Shown one piece after another: positions 1 through 8,714 of a stretch of 64,000 nucleotides of DNA; the first letter of the stretch is position 1, and each line of letters begins with the position of its first letter. This DNA comes from an uncultured Elusimicrobiales bacterium (GTDB lineage Bacteria; Elusimicrobiota; Elusimicrobia; Elusimicrobiales; Elusimicrobiaceae): positions 70,694-134,693 of the forward strand of contig CALUXE010000001.1 in the NCBI GenBank assembly GCA_944324675.1, read 5' to 3'. Both the position numbers and the translations under genes were made by a program. The notes under the pieces were generated by a model. The model was given only the letters and a program-made list of their open reading frames with translations, did not search any database and was not told the DNA's origin.

Positions 1-76
1 CATAAAGAAAGTTTTGGTGGAGAACGGCCAGCCGGTAAAACCCGGCGATTTGCTTTTCGCGATAGAAAAGATTTAA
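1..76 (+). CDS. accB: Biotin carboxyl carrier protein of acetyl-CoA carboxylase, C-terminal end (partial)
   Basis: Only the last 24 codons are inside the window, ending in TAA at 74-76. They read ENGQPVKPGDLLFAIEKI near the end, the closing strands of a biotinyl/lipoyl domain (the family pattern is ENGQPVEYGQPLFxI). The biotin-accepting lysine lies upstream of the window, so function is inferred from this tail alone. AccB carries biotin between biotin carboxylase and carboxyltransferase in fatty acid synthesis. A lipoyl domain of another carrier protein is the main alternative. Confidence 0.6.
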   Translation, partial: IKKVLVENGQPVKPGDLLFAIEKI

Positions 77-88
77 TTGGCGGTATTT

Positions 89-304
89 ATGCCTTTCAGA
101 GAAAACATTGACAACATTTCCGCTCGCATATACGAGTTTTTAAAAGACAAACAGGAAGCCACTTCTTGGCAGATAAAGCTGTCGCTGAACCTATCCAGTT
201 CCACGATGTATTTGGCTTTGGGCTCGCTTATGCAAAGCGGGAAGATAACGATAGAACCTGACGGAATTAACTATAAGATAGCTAAAACCCCGCAGCAGAA
301 CTAA
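89..304 (+). CDS. Small winged-helix protein (DUF2582-like)
   Basis: A protein of about 71 residues with the layout of a winged helix: N-terminal helix (IDNISARIYEFLKDK), a TSWQIKLSLNLSSSTMYLALG helix-turn-helix, and a hairpin wing (GKITIEPDGINYKI). It matches what I recall of the DUF2582 winged-helix family, whose members are about this length and carry the same LYLALGWL-like core. Either an ATG at 89 or an in-frame TTG at 77 could be the start; neither has a clear Shine-Dalgarno. It sits 12 nt after accB and just before ftsK, so it is probably co-transcribed. DNA binding is plausible; the target is unknown. Confidence 0.7.
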   Translation: MPFRENIDNISARIYEFLKDKQEATSWQIKLSLNLSSSTMYLALGSLMQSGKITIEPDGINYKIAKTPQQN

Positions 305-313
305 GGGGTGCTT

Positions 314-2596
314 GTGGCTTACAGGACTATACATAAAAGATCTAAAAATAAAAAACCCGCGCGCAAACAAGGACAAGGTTTGGGCTTGTTGGCGGTGTGG
401 GTTTTTTCTTTGGCTTTTTGTATGTGGCTTACTTGGGTTCTGTGGATAGGGGTCCAAAACGGGCCGAGCGGGAAAGCCGTGCACGATTGGATTTTCGGCA
501 AGTTCGGTCAAATATCTTTACTGTTGCCGCTGTTTTTGATGTATTGGCTGGCTAGGACGATAAAAAGCAAAAAGCTGTCGATTTTTACTTCTATGTTGGG
601 CTTTTTCTTTACGTTCGGCGGACTGTGCACCGCGTTTACCTTCCTTGGCAGTTTATTCCCCAAAAGTTCTATAACGGGCGGAGCGTTCGGCGGCTGGATA
701 TTCGAGTTCGTAGCCTCTATAGCTGGCAAAGTCGGGGCGATAATATTCGCTTTGGCGTGCATATTTATAGGGCTGCATATACTTTTCGCGATACCGTGGC
801 TGGCGACTTTAAGAAAGACCAAGGAGCTTTTAAGCGAAGATTTTAACTCCTGGATGCAGGCACGGGCGGAATTTAAGGAGAAAGTGGAAGAAGCCAAACG
901 CGAGGAAAAACAAAACCAACCCAGGCGCGTAACGGAAGAAAGCGCCCCCCCCGCGCAAGAGTCCGCAGCCGAAAAGCAGCCCCCCAAGATAAGCCGCCCC
1001 GTAGCGGAAATGATAAAAATGCCGCCGCGTCAAAACACTCCGCTTCATCATATAGAGAAAGAGGGCGAAAACGTTTCAAAAGAGAAGAAAGCGGGCGAAG
1101 ATTTTATTCTCCCCCCATTGGATTTGCTTAAAGAGCCTTCAACAACCAACATCATCGGCCCTACTGACGAGGAAATCGCCGCGGCGACAAAACGTTTGGA
1201 AGCCACTCTTAAAAGCTTTGATATCGCCGCCAGCGTAACGGGCGTAGCCCCCGGGCCGGTGGTAACGAGATACGAAATCAAACCCGACCCCGGCGTAAAA
1301 ATAAGCTCCATAGTATCGATATCAAACGACATAGCTTTGGCGATGAAAGCGCGCGGAATAAGGGTTGAAGCGCCTATCCCCGGCAAAGACGCCATCGGCT
1401 TTGAAATCCCCAACGACAAACCCTTGATGGTAACCATGCGCGAGATTTTACAAGACCCAAGCTTCGTCAATTCCAAATTTAAAACGACCGTCGCTTTGGG
1501 CCGATACGCCGACGGAATGCCCGCCACTTCCGTACTGGCAAAAATGCCACACCTTTTAATAGCGGGCGCGACCAACAGCGGTAAAAGCATCTGCGTACAT
1601 TCCATAATCATATCGCTTTTATACAGGGCCAAACCCAATGAAATCAAATTCCTGCTGGTCGACCCCAAACGCGTAGAACTAACTTTATACGAAGGTATCC
1701 CCCACCTCTACGACCCTAAAACCGACTGCGAAGACGTCAGCGTGGTAAAAGACGCCAACGGCGCGGTAAAATCCTTGCAAGCCTTGGTAAAGGTAATGGA
1801 AAAACGCATGAAAATGTTTGAATTCGCAAAGGTAAAGAACATAGAAGGCTATAACGCCTGGGCGGAAAAGAACAATGAGGAAAAAGTATTTTATATAGTG
1901 GTAATTATCGACGAAATGGCCGATCTTATGCTCCAAACCAAAGCCGCGATAGAAGATTCCGTACAAAGGCTTACGCAAATGGGCAGGGCTTTGGGCATAC
2001 ATCTGATTTTATGTACGCAAAGGCCGTCCACCAACGTGATAACGGGCGTAATCAAGGCGAATTTGCCCTCAAGAATAGCTTTGCAGGTAACCTCGAAAAT
2101 AGACTCCAGAGTCGTCTTGGACGCCAACGGCGCAGACGCCTTGCTCGGCAAAGGCGATATGCTTTACTTGGGCATATCCGACCCGAAACCCAAACGCATA
2201 CAAGGCTGTTACATATCGGAAGAAGAAATAACGAAAGTGGCCGATTTCCTAAGAGCGCAGGGCGGGCCGGATTATCCGGTGCAAATCCAGCCGGAACAAA
2301 ATACGGCGGGCGGAAGGCCGGGGGAAGGATTGGGGACTTCGCCGGAAGAACTTTTATCGGCTTTAAAACTAATAAAGGAAAGACGACGGGTATCGCAGGA
2401 TTTGCTTAAGGCGAACTTCGGCTCCAGCGCGCGCGCGACTAATATCCTAAGCGTATTGGAAATGAAAGGCTTTATCAGCAAGCCCGAAGGCTCCAACCGC
2501 TGGGAAATACACTTTGACGCTATCGACGAGCAAATAGAGCAGCTGCAAAAAGGCCCCGCCGCGCAGGATACTCAATACGATACGGTGTATAAATGA
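314..2596 (+). CDS. ftsK: DNA translocase FtsK/SpoIIIE
   Basis: This is the septal DNA pump that moves chromosome dimers and termini through the closing division site. The N-terminal 170 residues hold about four membrane segments, followed by a charged Pro/Glu linker. The alpha domain starts near residue 280 (ATKRLEATLKSFDI). Walker A is GATNSGKS near residue 420 and Walker B is VVIIDEMADLM near 530. A C-terminal winged-helix gamma domain spans about 680-750 (LLKANFGSSARATNILSVLE). About 760 residues is normal. I chose GTG at 314 because AGGGG lies 5 nt upstream; GTG at 308 is also in frame but abuts that site. Its stop overlaps lolA by ATGA. Confidence 0.96.
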   Translation: MAYRTIHKRSKNKKPARKQGQGLGLLAVWVFSLAFCMWLTWVLWIGVQNGPSGKAVHDWIFGKFGQISLLLPLFLMYWLARTIKSKKLSIFTSMLGFFFTFGGLCTAFTFLGSLFPKSSITGGAFGGWIFEFVASIAGKVGAIIFALACIFIGLHILFAIPWLATLRKTKELLSEDFNSWMQARAEFKEKVEEAKREEKQNQPRRVTEESAPPAQESAAEKQPPKISRPVAEMIKMPPRQNTPLHHIEKEGENVSKEKKAGEDFILPPLDLLKEPSTTNIIGPTDEEIAAATKRLEATLKSFDIAASVTGVAPGPVVTRYEIKPDPGVKISSIVSISNDIALAMKARGIRVEAPIPGKDAIGFEIPNDKPLMVTMREILQDPSFVNSKFKTTVALGRYADGMPATSVLAKMPHLLIAGATNSGKSICVHSIIISLLYRAKPNEIKFLLVDPKRVELTLYEGIPHLYDPKTDCEDVSVVKDANGAVKSLQALVKVMEKRMKMFEFAKVKNIEGYNAWAEKNNEEKVFYIVVIIDEMADLMLQTKAAIEDSVQRLTQMGRALGIHLILCTQRPSTNVITGVIKANLPSRIALQVTSKIDSRVVLDANGADALLGKGDMLYLGISDPKPKRIQGCYISEEEITKVADFLRAQGGPDYPVQIQPEQNTAGGRPGEGLGTSPEELLSALKLIKERRRVSQDLLKANFGSSARATNILSVLEMKGFISKPEGSNRWEIHFDAIDEQIEQLQKGPAAQDTQYDTVYK

Positions 2597-3312
2597 AAAA
2601 TATAGCTTTAATAATTCTTTTACTTTTGCCTGCCGTCTTTATCAATGCGGCCGATACGGACGCGGACAAACCCGCCCAAGCCAAAACGCAAGCGCCCCAA
2701 AAACAGAGCATAAAAAATAAGGCAGCGGCAAAAACTCACGAGTCGAAAAAAGCTCCCAACAAGAACACCGTTACCGCAGATCAAGCCTTGGCCGGGCTTA
2801 TCGCCTGGGACGCGAAATTAAAAACTTTAAAATCAGATTTTACGCAAGCCACCACTTTTGAAGGCACGCCGATATCTTCCTCCGAAGGCAAAATATACAA
2901 AATGGGGCAAAATATACGCCTGGACACTTTTGAAAGCGGCACTCTTGCGCAAAGCGCGCTGACCGATAAAAAAACAATTAAAATAAAAGACGGTCAAGGT
3001 GAACTTATTACCACGATGTCTTGGGCCGATTGGGAAGCGGGGCAAAGCAATAAAGCCTTGTTCGACTTCGGCAATTACGGCGAAGTGGTAAAAGGCCATA
3101 AGATAAAAGATTTCTCGGCCGAAAGCGACGCCTTAACTTTAACCCTTACGCCCGAAAAAGAACAAGCGGGCGGATACGAATTAACTTTCAAACTCGACCC
3201 AAAAGATTTTTTTGTTAAAGAAATATCCCTGGAAAACGAAGGCGTAAAAACCACCACCGTTTTAAAAGGAACTCAAAAGAACATTAAATTAAAAGAGAGC
3301 ATATTCAAATGA
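2593..3312 (+). CDS. lolA: LolA-like outer-membrane lipoprotein carrier protein
   Basis: A periplasmic protein with a signal peptide (MKNIALIILLLLPAVFINA) and a Lys/Ala-rich spacer to about residue 55. A LolA-type fold follows: LKTLKSDFTQATTFEG, then SSEGKIYKMGQNIRLD, then alternating beta strands to the end. LolA ferries lipoproteins from the LolCDE exporter to the outer membrane, so this supports a diderm envelope. It is ATGA-coupled to ftsK upstream and pgsA downstream; lolA after ftsK is a familiar order. LolA sequences diverge widely, so the call rests on topology, the SDFxQ motif and gene order. The longer N-terminal spacer is unusual. Confidence 0.8.
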   Translation: MKNIALIILLLLPAVFINAADTDADKPAQAKTQAPQKQSIKNKAAAKTHESKKAPNKNTVTADQALAGLIAWDAKLKTLKSDFTQATTFEGTPISSSEGKIYKMGQNIRLDTFESGTLAQSALTDKKTIKIKDGQGELITTMSWADWEAGQSNKALFDFGNYGEVVKGHKIKDFSAESDALTLTLTPEKEQAGGYELTFKLDPKDFFVKEISLENEGVKTTTVLKGTQKNIKLKESIFK

Positions 3313-3938
3313 AATTAAAAATGACGCTTGCCAACAAAATAACTTTGATAAGGGCGGGAATGTCGATAATAATGTTCCTGCTGATGATAGCGGAAAACGG
3401 CTTTGCGATGATAGCCGCTTCGCTTATTTTCGGCGTAGCGGCCAGCACCGATTGGATAGACGGCCGCATCGCAAGAAGCACCAATACAGCGACGCCTTTC
3501 GGCGCGATAGTGGATCCTTTCGTGGACAAGGTATTGGTGGGCGCGGCGTTCTTCGCGTTTACGGAAGTGTCTTATGTCAATGTTCCGGTGTGGGCGGTAT
3601 TCGTGATAATACTAAGGGAATTGATGGTATCTACTTTGCGGGTATTGGCGGCCCTGGACAACCACGTAATGGCGGCGGAACGGTGGGGCAAATTCAAAAC
3701 TACCGTACAGCTTATAGCTTTGGGGTTGATATTCTTTATAGCGGACGTCAAACTGCTTTTGCCTTTAACGGGCGGCTCATTAAAGAGCGCTTTGGCTTTC
3801 TTGGACAATCTGCTCGGCGCTTTGCCCTATTGCATTACCGTAATAACGGCGCTGGTGACGGCAATAAGCGGGATATCGTACTTAAAGAACAACTGGGAGA
3901 TGCTGGTAAAATCTTGGAGCTTGCCGGTAAATGACTAA
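3309..3938 (+). CDS. pgsA: CDP-diacylglycerol-glycerol-3-phosphate 3-phosphatidyltransferase
   Basis: This enzyme makes phosphatidylglycerophosphate, the committed step to phosphatidylglycerol and cardiolipin. The CDP-alcohol phosphotransferase signature is complete: D48, D51-G52, A55-R56, G65, D69 and D73 in the order DxxDGxxARx8Gx3Dx3D. Several hydrophobic segments surround it, as expected for an integral membrane enzyme. About 209 residues is near the usual length. The start overlaps the lolA stop (ATGA) and the end overlaps the next gene by 8 nt. That next gene looks like the phosphatase for the following step, which strengthens PgsA over other CDP-alcohol transferases. Confidence 0.92.
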   Translation: MKLKMTLANKITLIRAGMSIIMFLLMIAENGFAMIAASLIFGVAASTDWIDGRIARSTNTATPFGAIVDPFVDKVLVGAAFFAFTEVSYVNVPVWAVFVIILRELMVSTLRVLAALDNHVMAAERWGKFKTTVQLIALGLIFFIADVKLLLPLTGGSLKSALAFLDNLLGALPYCITVITALVTAISGISYLKNNWEMLVKSWSLPVND

Positions 3939-4452
3939 TTTTTGGCTTAAATTTTTCGCCACGGGCGCGTTTATAAGCTATATTCCCACGGCAATACTCA
4001 GGAACAAAAAGAACAGCGGCGCGGGCCTTTTGGGCACCTTTGAAGCTTTTGTCCTCTACTTGTTCTTTATGCCCAAAGAACCGCTTTACCAAGCTATGGC
4101 CGTGCTGGGAGTAATACTCATATCCGTATACGTATCGGATAAAGTAAGATTTAAAGACGAAAAGAAAGACAATCCCAAAATAGTAATAGATGAAATAGCG
4201 GGATACTTTACCGCAACCGCCTTTTTGCCGAAAGAATTTCTGATAATGGTTTTGGCCTTTATTCTGTTTAGAGTATTCGACACGACTAAGCTGGCTTTTA
4301 TAAAAAAAGCGGAAAATTTTGGTCAGAATCTGCCGGAAAAAACAAAAAACAAATACTGCTTAAACGGCGCGGCGGTCGTTTTGGACGATGTGCTGGCGGG
4401 TATCATATCAAATTTGATAATATGGATTTTAATATATCTTAATTTATTGTAA
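3931..4452 (+). CDS. pgpA: Phosphatidylglycerophosphatase A-like membrane protein
   Basis: The family features are visible in order: GAGLLGTFEAF near residue 30, KIVIDEIAGYFTA near 88, FRVFDTTKLAFIKK near 115 and VVLDDVLAGIISN near 150. These match PgpA blocks (GTxGT, IDExxG, FRxFDxxKP, DDxxAG), and the acidic clusters IDE and LDD thought to bind metal are kept. It would dephosphorylate phosphatidylglycerophosphate made by the adjacent PgsA. The usual KPWP after the FD motif is changed to KLAFI. It overlaps pgsA by 8 nt. I am fairly confident of the family and slightly less of the substrate. Confidence 0.82.
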   Translation: MTNFWLKFFATGAFISYIPTAILRNKKNSGAGLLGTFEAFVLYLFFMPKEPLYQAMAVLGVILISVYVSDKVRFKDEKKDNPKIVIDEIAGYFTATAFLPKEFLIMVLAFILFRVFDTTKLAFIKKAENFGQNLPEKTKNKYCLNGAAVVLDDVLAGIISNLIIWILIYLNLL

Positions 4453-4464
4453 AGAGGTTGATCT

Positions 4465-5169
4465 ATGGATTTTGCAAGTATGGGAAGCGTAAAAGAACTT
4501 ATAAAAGCGGGCGGGCCGGTACTGTTCCTTTTAATAGCTTTGTCGATATATTCCTTATCGATAATGATAGACAGGTTTTTCAAATACAGAGCGAATATAA
4601 ACAAATCCAGGCGTTTGATGGAATACGTACGCTACCAACTGCCGGCGCGCAATTTCAACAAAATAACGGATGCGTGCCGGAAAAACGGATATTCCAATAC
4701 TTCCGCGGCGAAATTGGTGATAAACTTAATTAAGTCGGACAAAAACGATATAGGCAGTCTAAACGATTTGGCCGACTCCATAATCAACTGGGAAACGGCC
4801 CAGCTTTCCCGCAAACTTTCCGTCTTGGCGACCTTGGCCAGCACGACGCCTTTTATAGGTCTGTTCGGAACGGTGCTGGGCGTAATGAGGGCTTTTGCCG
4901 ATTTGTCTTCGATAAGCGGTACGGCGGCGGGGCCTTCGGTAGTGGCAAAAGGCATAGCGGAAGCTTTGGTAAATACGGCGGCGGGTTTGTTCGTGGCGGT
5001 GCCCGCATTGATAGCCTATAACTATTTCTTGAGCAAGGTAAATTTCTTCGCGCAGAATATGCAATACTTGGCGCAGGAAGTAATCTCGGCGAAACTCTAT
5101 AAGGAACCCGAAAAAACCGAAAATACCTTCGCCGCGGTGGAAGATCTTATCTCGGCCGGCAAATTATGA
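4465..5169 (+). CDS. tolQ: MotA/TolQ/ExbB proton channel family protein
   Basis: An inner-membrane proton-channel subunit that powers a TolR/ExbD partner. It has an N-terminal membrane helix (residues 18-35), a cytoplasmic loop with several basic residues, and two later helices. These carry the conserved block TTPFIGLFGTVLGVMRAF and the segment GIAEALVNTAAGLFVAVPAL. About 234 residues is normal. An AAGAGG Shine-Dalgarno lies 7 nt before ATG. It is ATGA-coupled to the next gene. With a TolR/ExbD and a TonB/TolA-like protein following, this forms a complete energy-transducing trio. I cannot tell Tol-Pal from TonB-ExbBD service from the sequence. Confidence 0.9.
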   Translation: MDFASMGSVKELIKAGGPVLFLLIALSIYSLSIMIDRFFKYRANINKSRRLMEYVRYQLPARNFNKITDACRKNGYSNTSAAKLVINLIKSDKNDIGSLNDLADSIINWETAQLSRKLSVLATLASTTPFIGLFGTVLGVMRAFADLSSISGTAAGPSVVAKGIAEALVNTAAGLFVAVPALIAYNYFLSKVNFFAQNMQYLAQEVISAKLYKEPEKTENTFAAVEDLISAGKL

Positions 5170-5573
5170 AGAACAGAATGCAGACCCGCGGCATCATGGG
5201 CGAAATCAATATGGTGCCGTTTATAGACATTACTTTGATACTGCTAATTATCTTTATGGTAATGACGCCCTTTATCGTGCAGTCGCAAATCAATGTGGAT
5301 TTACCGTCGTCCAGCGCGGTAAACACGATAACTGAAGACAATGTAATACGGGTGGAAATCAACAAGAAAGGCCAACTTAAAGTAATGGACAAAGAGGTGG
5401 CTTTTTCCGGTTTGCAGGAGGAACTTGTCCTGCTGCTGGGCCGCGCGCACGAAAAGACTATTCTCGTACAGGCCGATAAAGATGTTCCTATCCAACAAGT
5501 GGTGAAGGTTTTCGACGTCGCCAAGAAACTCGGCGCGGCTAAACTGGGGATAGGAGTAAGCGAAGGGAAATAA
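5166..5573 (+). CDS. tolR: TolR/ExbD family biopolymer transport protein
   Basis: A single-pass inner-membrane protein with a periplasmic C-terminal domain. The signature block INMVPFIDITLILLIIFMV sits at residues 14-32 and includes the conserved membrane aspartate (PFIDI) needed for proton use. The periplasmic part ends with the typical DKDVPIQQVVKVFDVAKKLG segment. About 135 residues matches the family. It is coupled to the TolQ-like gene by ATGA overlap and works with it as the channel; the TonB/TolA-like protein downstream is the probable transducer. Confidence 0.92.
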   Translation: MKNRMQTRGIMGEINMVPFIDITLILLIIFMVMTPFIVQSQINVDLPSSSAVNTITEDNVIRVEINKKGQLKVMDKEVAFSGLQEELVLLLGRAHEKTILVQADKDVPIQQVVKVFDVAKKLGAAKLGIGVSEGK

Positions 5574-5599
5574 AAGCCACCTCGGTATTTTAAAACTTT

Positions 5600-6391
5600 A
5601 TGAATTTATCATTGGTTTATTCCGCAGCGATACACTTCTTGCTATTCTTGGCGATGTTTGCCTTGATGCAAGGCGCGCCCGCGAAGAAACCCAAAGCGAT
5701 ATACACTATAGATTTTATAGGCATGGCCTCCCAGCCTTTAAGATACGGCGAACCGGAAACAAAACCTGCGCCCGCGCCCGCCAAAACGCAAGAGCCCGAG
5801 ATAAAGGCGCCCGCCAAGCAGGAAACGCCCCCTTCCGAAATTAAGGAAGTAAAAAAAGAAGCCCCCAAAAAAGCGGCGAAGAAGGAATATAACTCCAAAG
5901 AACAAATTTCCGCCAAAGCCAAGAAAAACAAGAAAGCCGAACCAAAAAAAGAAGCAAAGGCAAAAGCCGAACCGGAAAAAAAGGTAACGCTTTCAAAACC
6001 GAGCATATTGGGGGAGGTGAAATCAACAAATATAGATCCATCTTTGTTGCATAATTTATCGGGCGGATCCGACGGGGGCCCCAAAGCGGTAAGGGCGAGC
6101 TTCACCAATTTCCCCTATCCTTGGTACATAACGCAGGTCAGAAATTCGCTTTGGGAACAATGGCAAAAACATATGCCCAAGAAAAGCGCGGGGCTTTCCA
6201 CGCTAGTATCTTTCAATATAGACAGATACGGCGCCGTATACGGCGTACAGATAGAAAAGAGCTCGGGCAACGATTCCTACGATTACGCGGCTACTTCAGC
6301 GGCGGAAAAATCGGCGCCGTATCCGCCTCTGCCCAAGGATTTCCCCAAAAACTTGCTTACCGTCACGGTAGAATTTAAAAATGAGGAGTAA
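5600..6391 (+). CDS. TonB/TolA-like energy transducer
   Basis: Residues 1-20 form a signal-anchor helix. A long Lys/Pro/Ala/Glu-rich stretch (about 55-125) is able to span the periplasm. A C-terminal TonB-type domain follows (LVSFNIDRYGAVYGVQIEK, then YDYAATSAAEKSAPYPPLP). This is the layout of TonB or TolA: the N-terminus plugs into the TolQR/ExbBD channel and the C-terminus contacts outer-membrane partners. It lies 26 nt after tolR with no obvious Shine-Dalgarno, so translation may be coupled. No Pal or TolB follows, so TonB-type and Tol-type function remain open. Confidence 0.82.
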   Translation: MNLSLVYSAAIHFLLFLAMFALMQGAPAKKPKAIYTIDFIGMASQPLRYGEPETKPAPAPAKTQEPEIKAPAKQETPPSEIKEVKKEAPKKAAKKEYNSKEQISAKAKKNKKAEPKKEAKAKAEPEKKVTLSKPSILGEVKSTNIDPSLLHNLSGGSDGGPKAVRASFTNFPYPWYITQVRNSLWEQWQKHMPKKSAGLSTLVSFNIDRYGAVYGVQIEKSSGNDSYDYAATSAAEKSAPYPPLPKDFPKNLLTVTVEFKNEE

Positions 6392-6394
6392 TTT

Positions 6395-6835
6395 ATGCTT
6401 ATAATATGGCGTTTTATATTGCTTACGATAATTTTCTTGGCCGCTTTGATATGTTTCCCCGACTATCCGCAGACCGCGCCGATAACGATATTCATAATGT
6501 TCATCATATCGTTCGTGGCGGTATTGGTGCTGACCTTCTTCTCCTCCGTTTTGCTCCTGAGCAGATCCGCCGCGTTTAATTGCGTATTTGATTTGGCGAC
6601 GATACTCGTGGTGGGATACTTTTTGCTTAACATAATGCCGCAAACGGACGGGGTTTCCCCCTACGACAAAGTAAGAAGCGGCAAATACCCTACGGAAAGC
6701 CAAATCAAAAGAGGTCTGAAAAAACTGGATTTCACAACCGAGGGGCTGGGAGAGGATATCAAAAGAACCGGCGAAGATCTAAATAAAGGGATAGGCGAAA
6801 TCCAAAAGGTAATAACGAAAGAGGTGAAAGACTGA
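6395..6835 (+). CDS. Membrane protein of unknown function with amphipathic tail
   Basis: I do not recognise this family. About 146 residues, with three hydrophobic segments (roughly 4-20, 28-52 and 62-82), then a hydrophilic tail from residue 85. The tail repeats short GLxEDIKRTGEDLNKGIGEIQK units and should form an amphipathic helix or coiled coil on one membrane face. It starts 3 nt after the TonB-like gene (Shine-Dalgarno GAGGAG) and overlaps the epimerase start by one base. It is therefore in the same operon and may be an accessory of the Tol/Ton trio. Confidence 0.6.
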   Translation: MLIIWRFILLTIIFLAALICFPDYPQTAPITIFIMFIISFVAVLVLTFFSSVLLLSRSAAFNCVFDLATILVVGYFLLNIMPQTDGVSPYDKVRSGKYPTESQIKRGLKKLDFTTEGLGEDIKRTGEDLNKGIGEIQKVITKEVKD

Positions 6836-7791
6836 TGAAAACCGCCGTAATAACCGGGGGGCGAGGTTTCGTAGGCGGACGCTTGACGGAACTCTTGCTG
6901 AAAGAGGGATACCGTGTTAAACTATTAACAAGGGGGCGCGGCGGACCGAGCGACAACCCCCTGCTGGAAACGGTCGGCGTAGACTATAACGACGTACAAG
7001 ATTTAAAATACGCTTTAAAAGGGACCGATTGCGTATTTCATTTGGCGGCGGCGATATTCGCTTTCAACAGGGAAGAGTTTTATAAAGCGAATGTGGAAGT
7101 GACAAAAAATTTATGCCAAGCCGCGGCCCAAACGCCGGAGATAAAGAGCTTTGTTTATTTATCAAGCCAAGCGGCGGCCGGGCCAAGCGAGTACAAGAAC
7201 AATCCTATCGACGAAAGGTCCGCCGCGGCTCCGGTATCCGATTACGGAGCGACAAAACTTGCCGCGGAAGAATACGTTTTAAAACTCCCGCGGAATATAC
7301 ACAAGACCGTTATAAGAGCGCCGGTAGTATACGGCAAGAACGATTCGGGCGTATCAAAAATAGCCTCTTGGGTGGCAAGAGGGATAATGGTCAACACCTC
7401 CTCTTCGGAAATGTTCTTTAATTTCGTTTACGTTGAAGATTTGGTCTTGGCATTGTATAAAGCCTCGCAGCTGCCGCAGGCCGACGGAGAAACTTTCTTC
7501 GTATGCGAGCCGGCAAGCTACAGCTGGAAACATTTTATCAATACCATGGCCGACGCAATGGGCAAACCGCGGCCGCTGATGTTCAATCTGCCGTATTTTA
7601 TGCTGGAGGCGGCGGCGTTTGTCTACGAGAGCGCGGCGCGCGTCTTTTCCATCACGCCTGCTTTGAATTACGATAAAATTAAAGAGGCGTCGATAAAAGG
7701 CCACTGGACCTGCAGCTCCCGCAAATGGACGACCCTGACGGGGCAGGAATTTACGCCTTTGGATCAGGGCCTTAGAAAGAGTTTCCAATGA
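6835..7791 (+). CDS. NAD(P)-dependent epimerase/dehydratase (extended SDR family)
   Basis: A Rossmann-fold enzyme. The N-terminus gives the nucleotide-binding GGRGFVGG motif in beta-alpha-beta context. VFHLAAAIF follows at about residue 65, a Ser-rich LSSQAAAGPS strand at about 107, and the catalytic YGATK pair near residue 138. About 318 residues fits extended SDR sugar-nucleotide epimerases, dehydratases or hydroxysteroid-type dehydrogenases. The substrate cannot be read from the sequence. It is coupled on both sides: a one-base overlap with the membrane protein upstream and ATGA with the membrane protein downstream. A role in envelope glycan or lipid modification is reasonable but inferred. 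Confidence 0.85.
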   Translation: MKTAVITGGRGFVGGRLTELLLKEGYRVKLLTRGRGGPSDNPLLETVGVDYNDVQDLKYALKGTDCVFHLAAAIFAFNREEFYKANVEVTKNLCQAAAQTPEIKSFVYLSSQAAAGPSEYKNNPIDERSAAAPVSDYGATKLAAEEYVLKLPRNIHKTVIRAPVVYGKNDSGVSKIASWVARGIMVNTSSSEMFFNFVYVEDLVLALYKASQLPQADGETFFVCEPASYSWKHFINTMADAMGKPRPLMFNLPYFMLEAAAFVYESAARVFSITPALNYDKIKEASIKGHWTCSSRKWTTLTGQEFTPLDQGLRKSFQ

Positions 7792-8660
7792 CAAACAATA
7801 AACAGTTAAACGGATCTGACGTTTTCTTTTCGCCTTCTTACGTCTTGGCGCAAATCTGCACCTTGACGATATTCTTTTTGGGCTTTAAGTGGACCTTGTT
7901 CGGCCTCTACTGGATCCCCCCTCTGTTAAACCCGGTTCTTTATACCTGCGTGGCTTTATTCTGGCTTTATTACAACTTTCTATGGATAAGAACGGCTTTA
8001 TATCTGCCCAGCACCTATTTGGCGGTAATAAACGTCTACGCCGATTTGGGCGTAAAAATGAGCGCGTTTCAATGCTTTTATATAGCGCTGTGCAAGCTCA
8101 ACCGCGCGAGAAAAGCGGAACTCAAAATGAGGCGCGAGAATAAATTCATAAGAATGGCCGCCTTAAGTTTCGTCAAGATAGGCATATTAGCCAATATGCG
8201 GCGCACGGAAGCAAAAGAACTTTCAAAAGCGATTTTCATACATACCAAGAAAAGCGTAATAGACGGCTTTAAATTTGTTCTGCCCTACTTCGCGCCCACC
8301 TTTGCGGTAATACTTGTTTTAACGCCTTTGATAGTACTGTTATCCTCTCATAATTACCGATACCTGATAGAACATTTTATAGACAAGCCGGTAATGATTT
8401 CCTTTTGGGTACACATAATCCTGCTCCCATTTAAGCTTATATGGGTATTTATGACGCTTTCGACATTGGCGGCCAATATAATATCACCGCTGTTGACGCT
8501 GCCCTTCAGCAAAGTGTTCGCGAAATACGTTAAAGAGAATCATATCGAGCTGGATCTGAAAAGGAAGCACCATTTGCCTGTTGAAGGGCTGGTTGCCCTG
8601 TTTATGATTTTAACGGCCTCGGTGTTTTATGTTTCTATTTTGTTAAATATTTTGTTATAA
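7788..8660 (+). CDS. Polytopic membrane protein of unknown function
   Basis: About 290 residues with roughly six hydrophobic segments (near 20-40, 43-68, 160-182, 202-222, 225-245 and 268-288). A basic amphipathic region sits between the second and third (KLNRARKAELKMRRENK). No catalytic motif that I recognise. The start overlaps the epimerase stop by ATGA, so it closes the operon that runs from ftsK. The last codons hold the -10 element of the following tRNA-Ser promoter. Function unknown. Confidence 0.62.
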   Translation: MTNNKQLNGSDVFFSPSYVLAQICTLTIFFLGFKWTLFGLYWIPPLLNPVLYTCVALFWLYYNFLWIRTALYLPSTYLAVINVYADLGVKMSAFQCFYIALCKLNRARKAELKMRRENKFIRMAALSFVKIGILANMRRTEAKELSKAIFIHTKKSVIDGFKFVLPYFAPTFAVILVLTPLIVLLSSHNYRYLIEHFIDKPVMISFWVHIILLPFKLIWVFMTLSTLAANIISPLLTLPFSKVFAKYVKENHIELDLKRKHHLPVEGLVALFMILTASVFYVSILLNILL

Positions 8661-8661
8661 T
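8653..8661 (+). promoter_or_regulatory. Extended -10 promoter for tRNA-Ser
   Basis: TGT-TATAAT, with the hexamer at 8656-8661, overlaps the stop of the preceding gene and lies about 54 nt before the mature tRNA. The flanking TTTTGTTATAAT matches the -10 regions of the tRNA-Met and tRNA-Lys genes in this window. The -35 region is weak. Confidence 0.6.
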
Positions 8662-8714
8662 TAATATATCCGACTGGAAATGCGGTTTGCGAAAAGCCGT
8701 ATTTTTGCTGGAAT

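Noticed and set aside
1048-1668. A 206-codon minus-strand frame inside ftsK
   Set aside because: It is antisense to conserved FtsK motifs, with no start signal or recognisable product.
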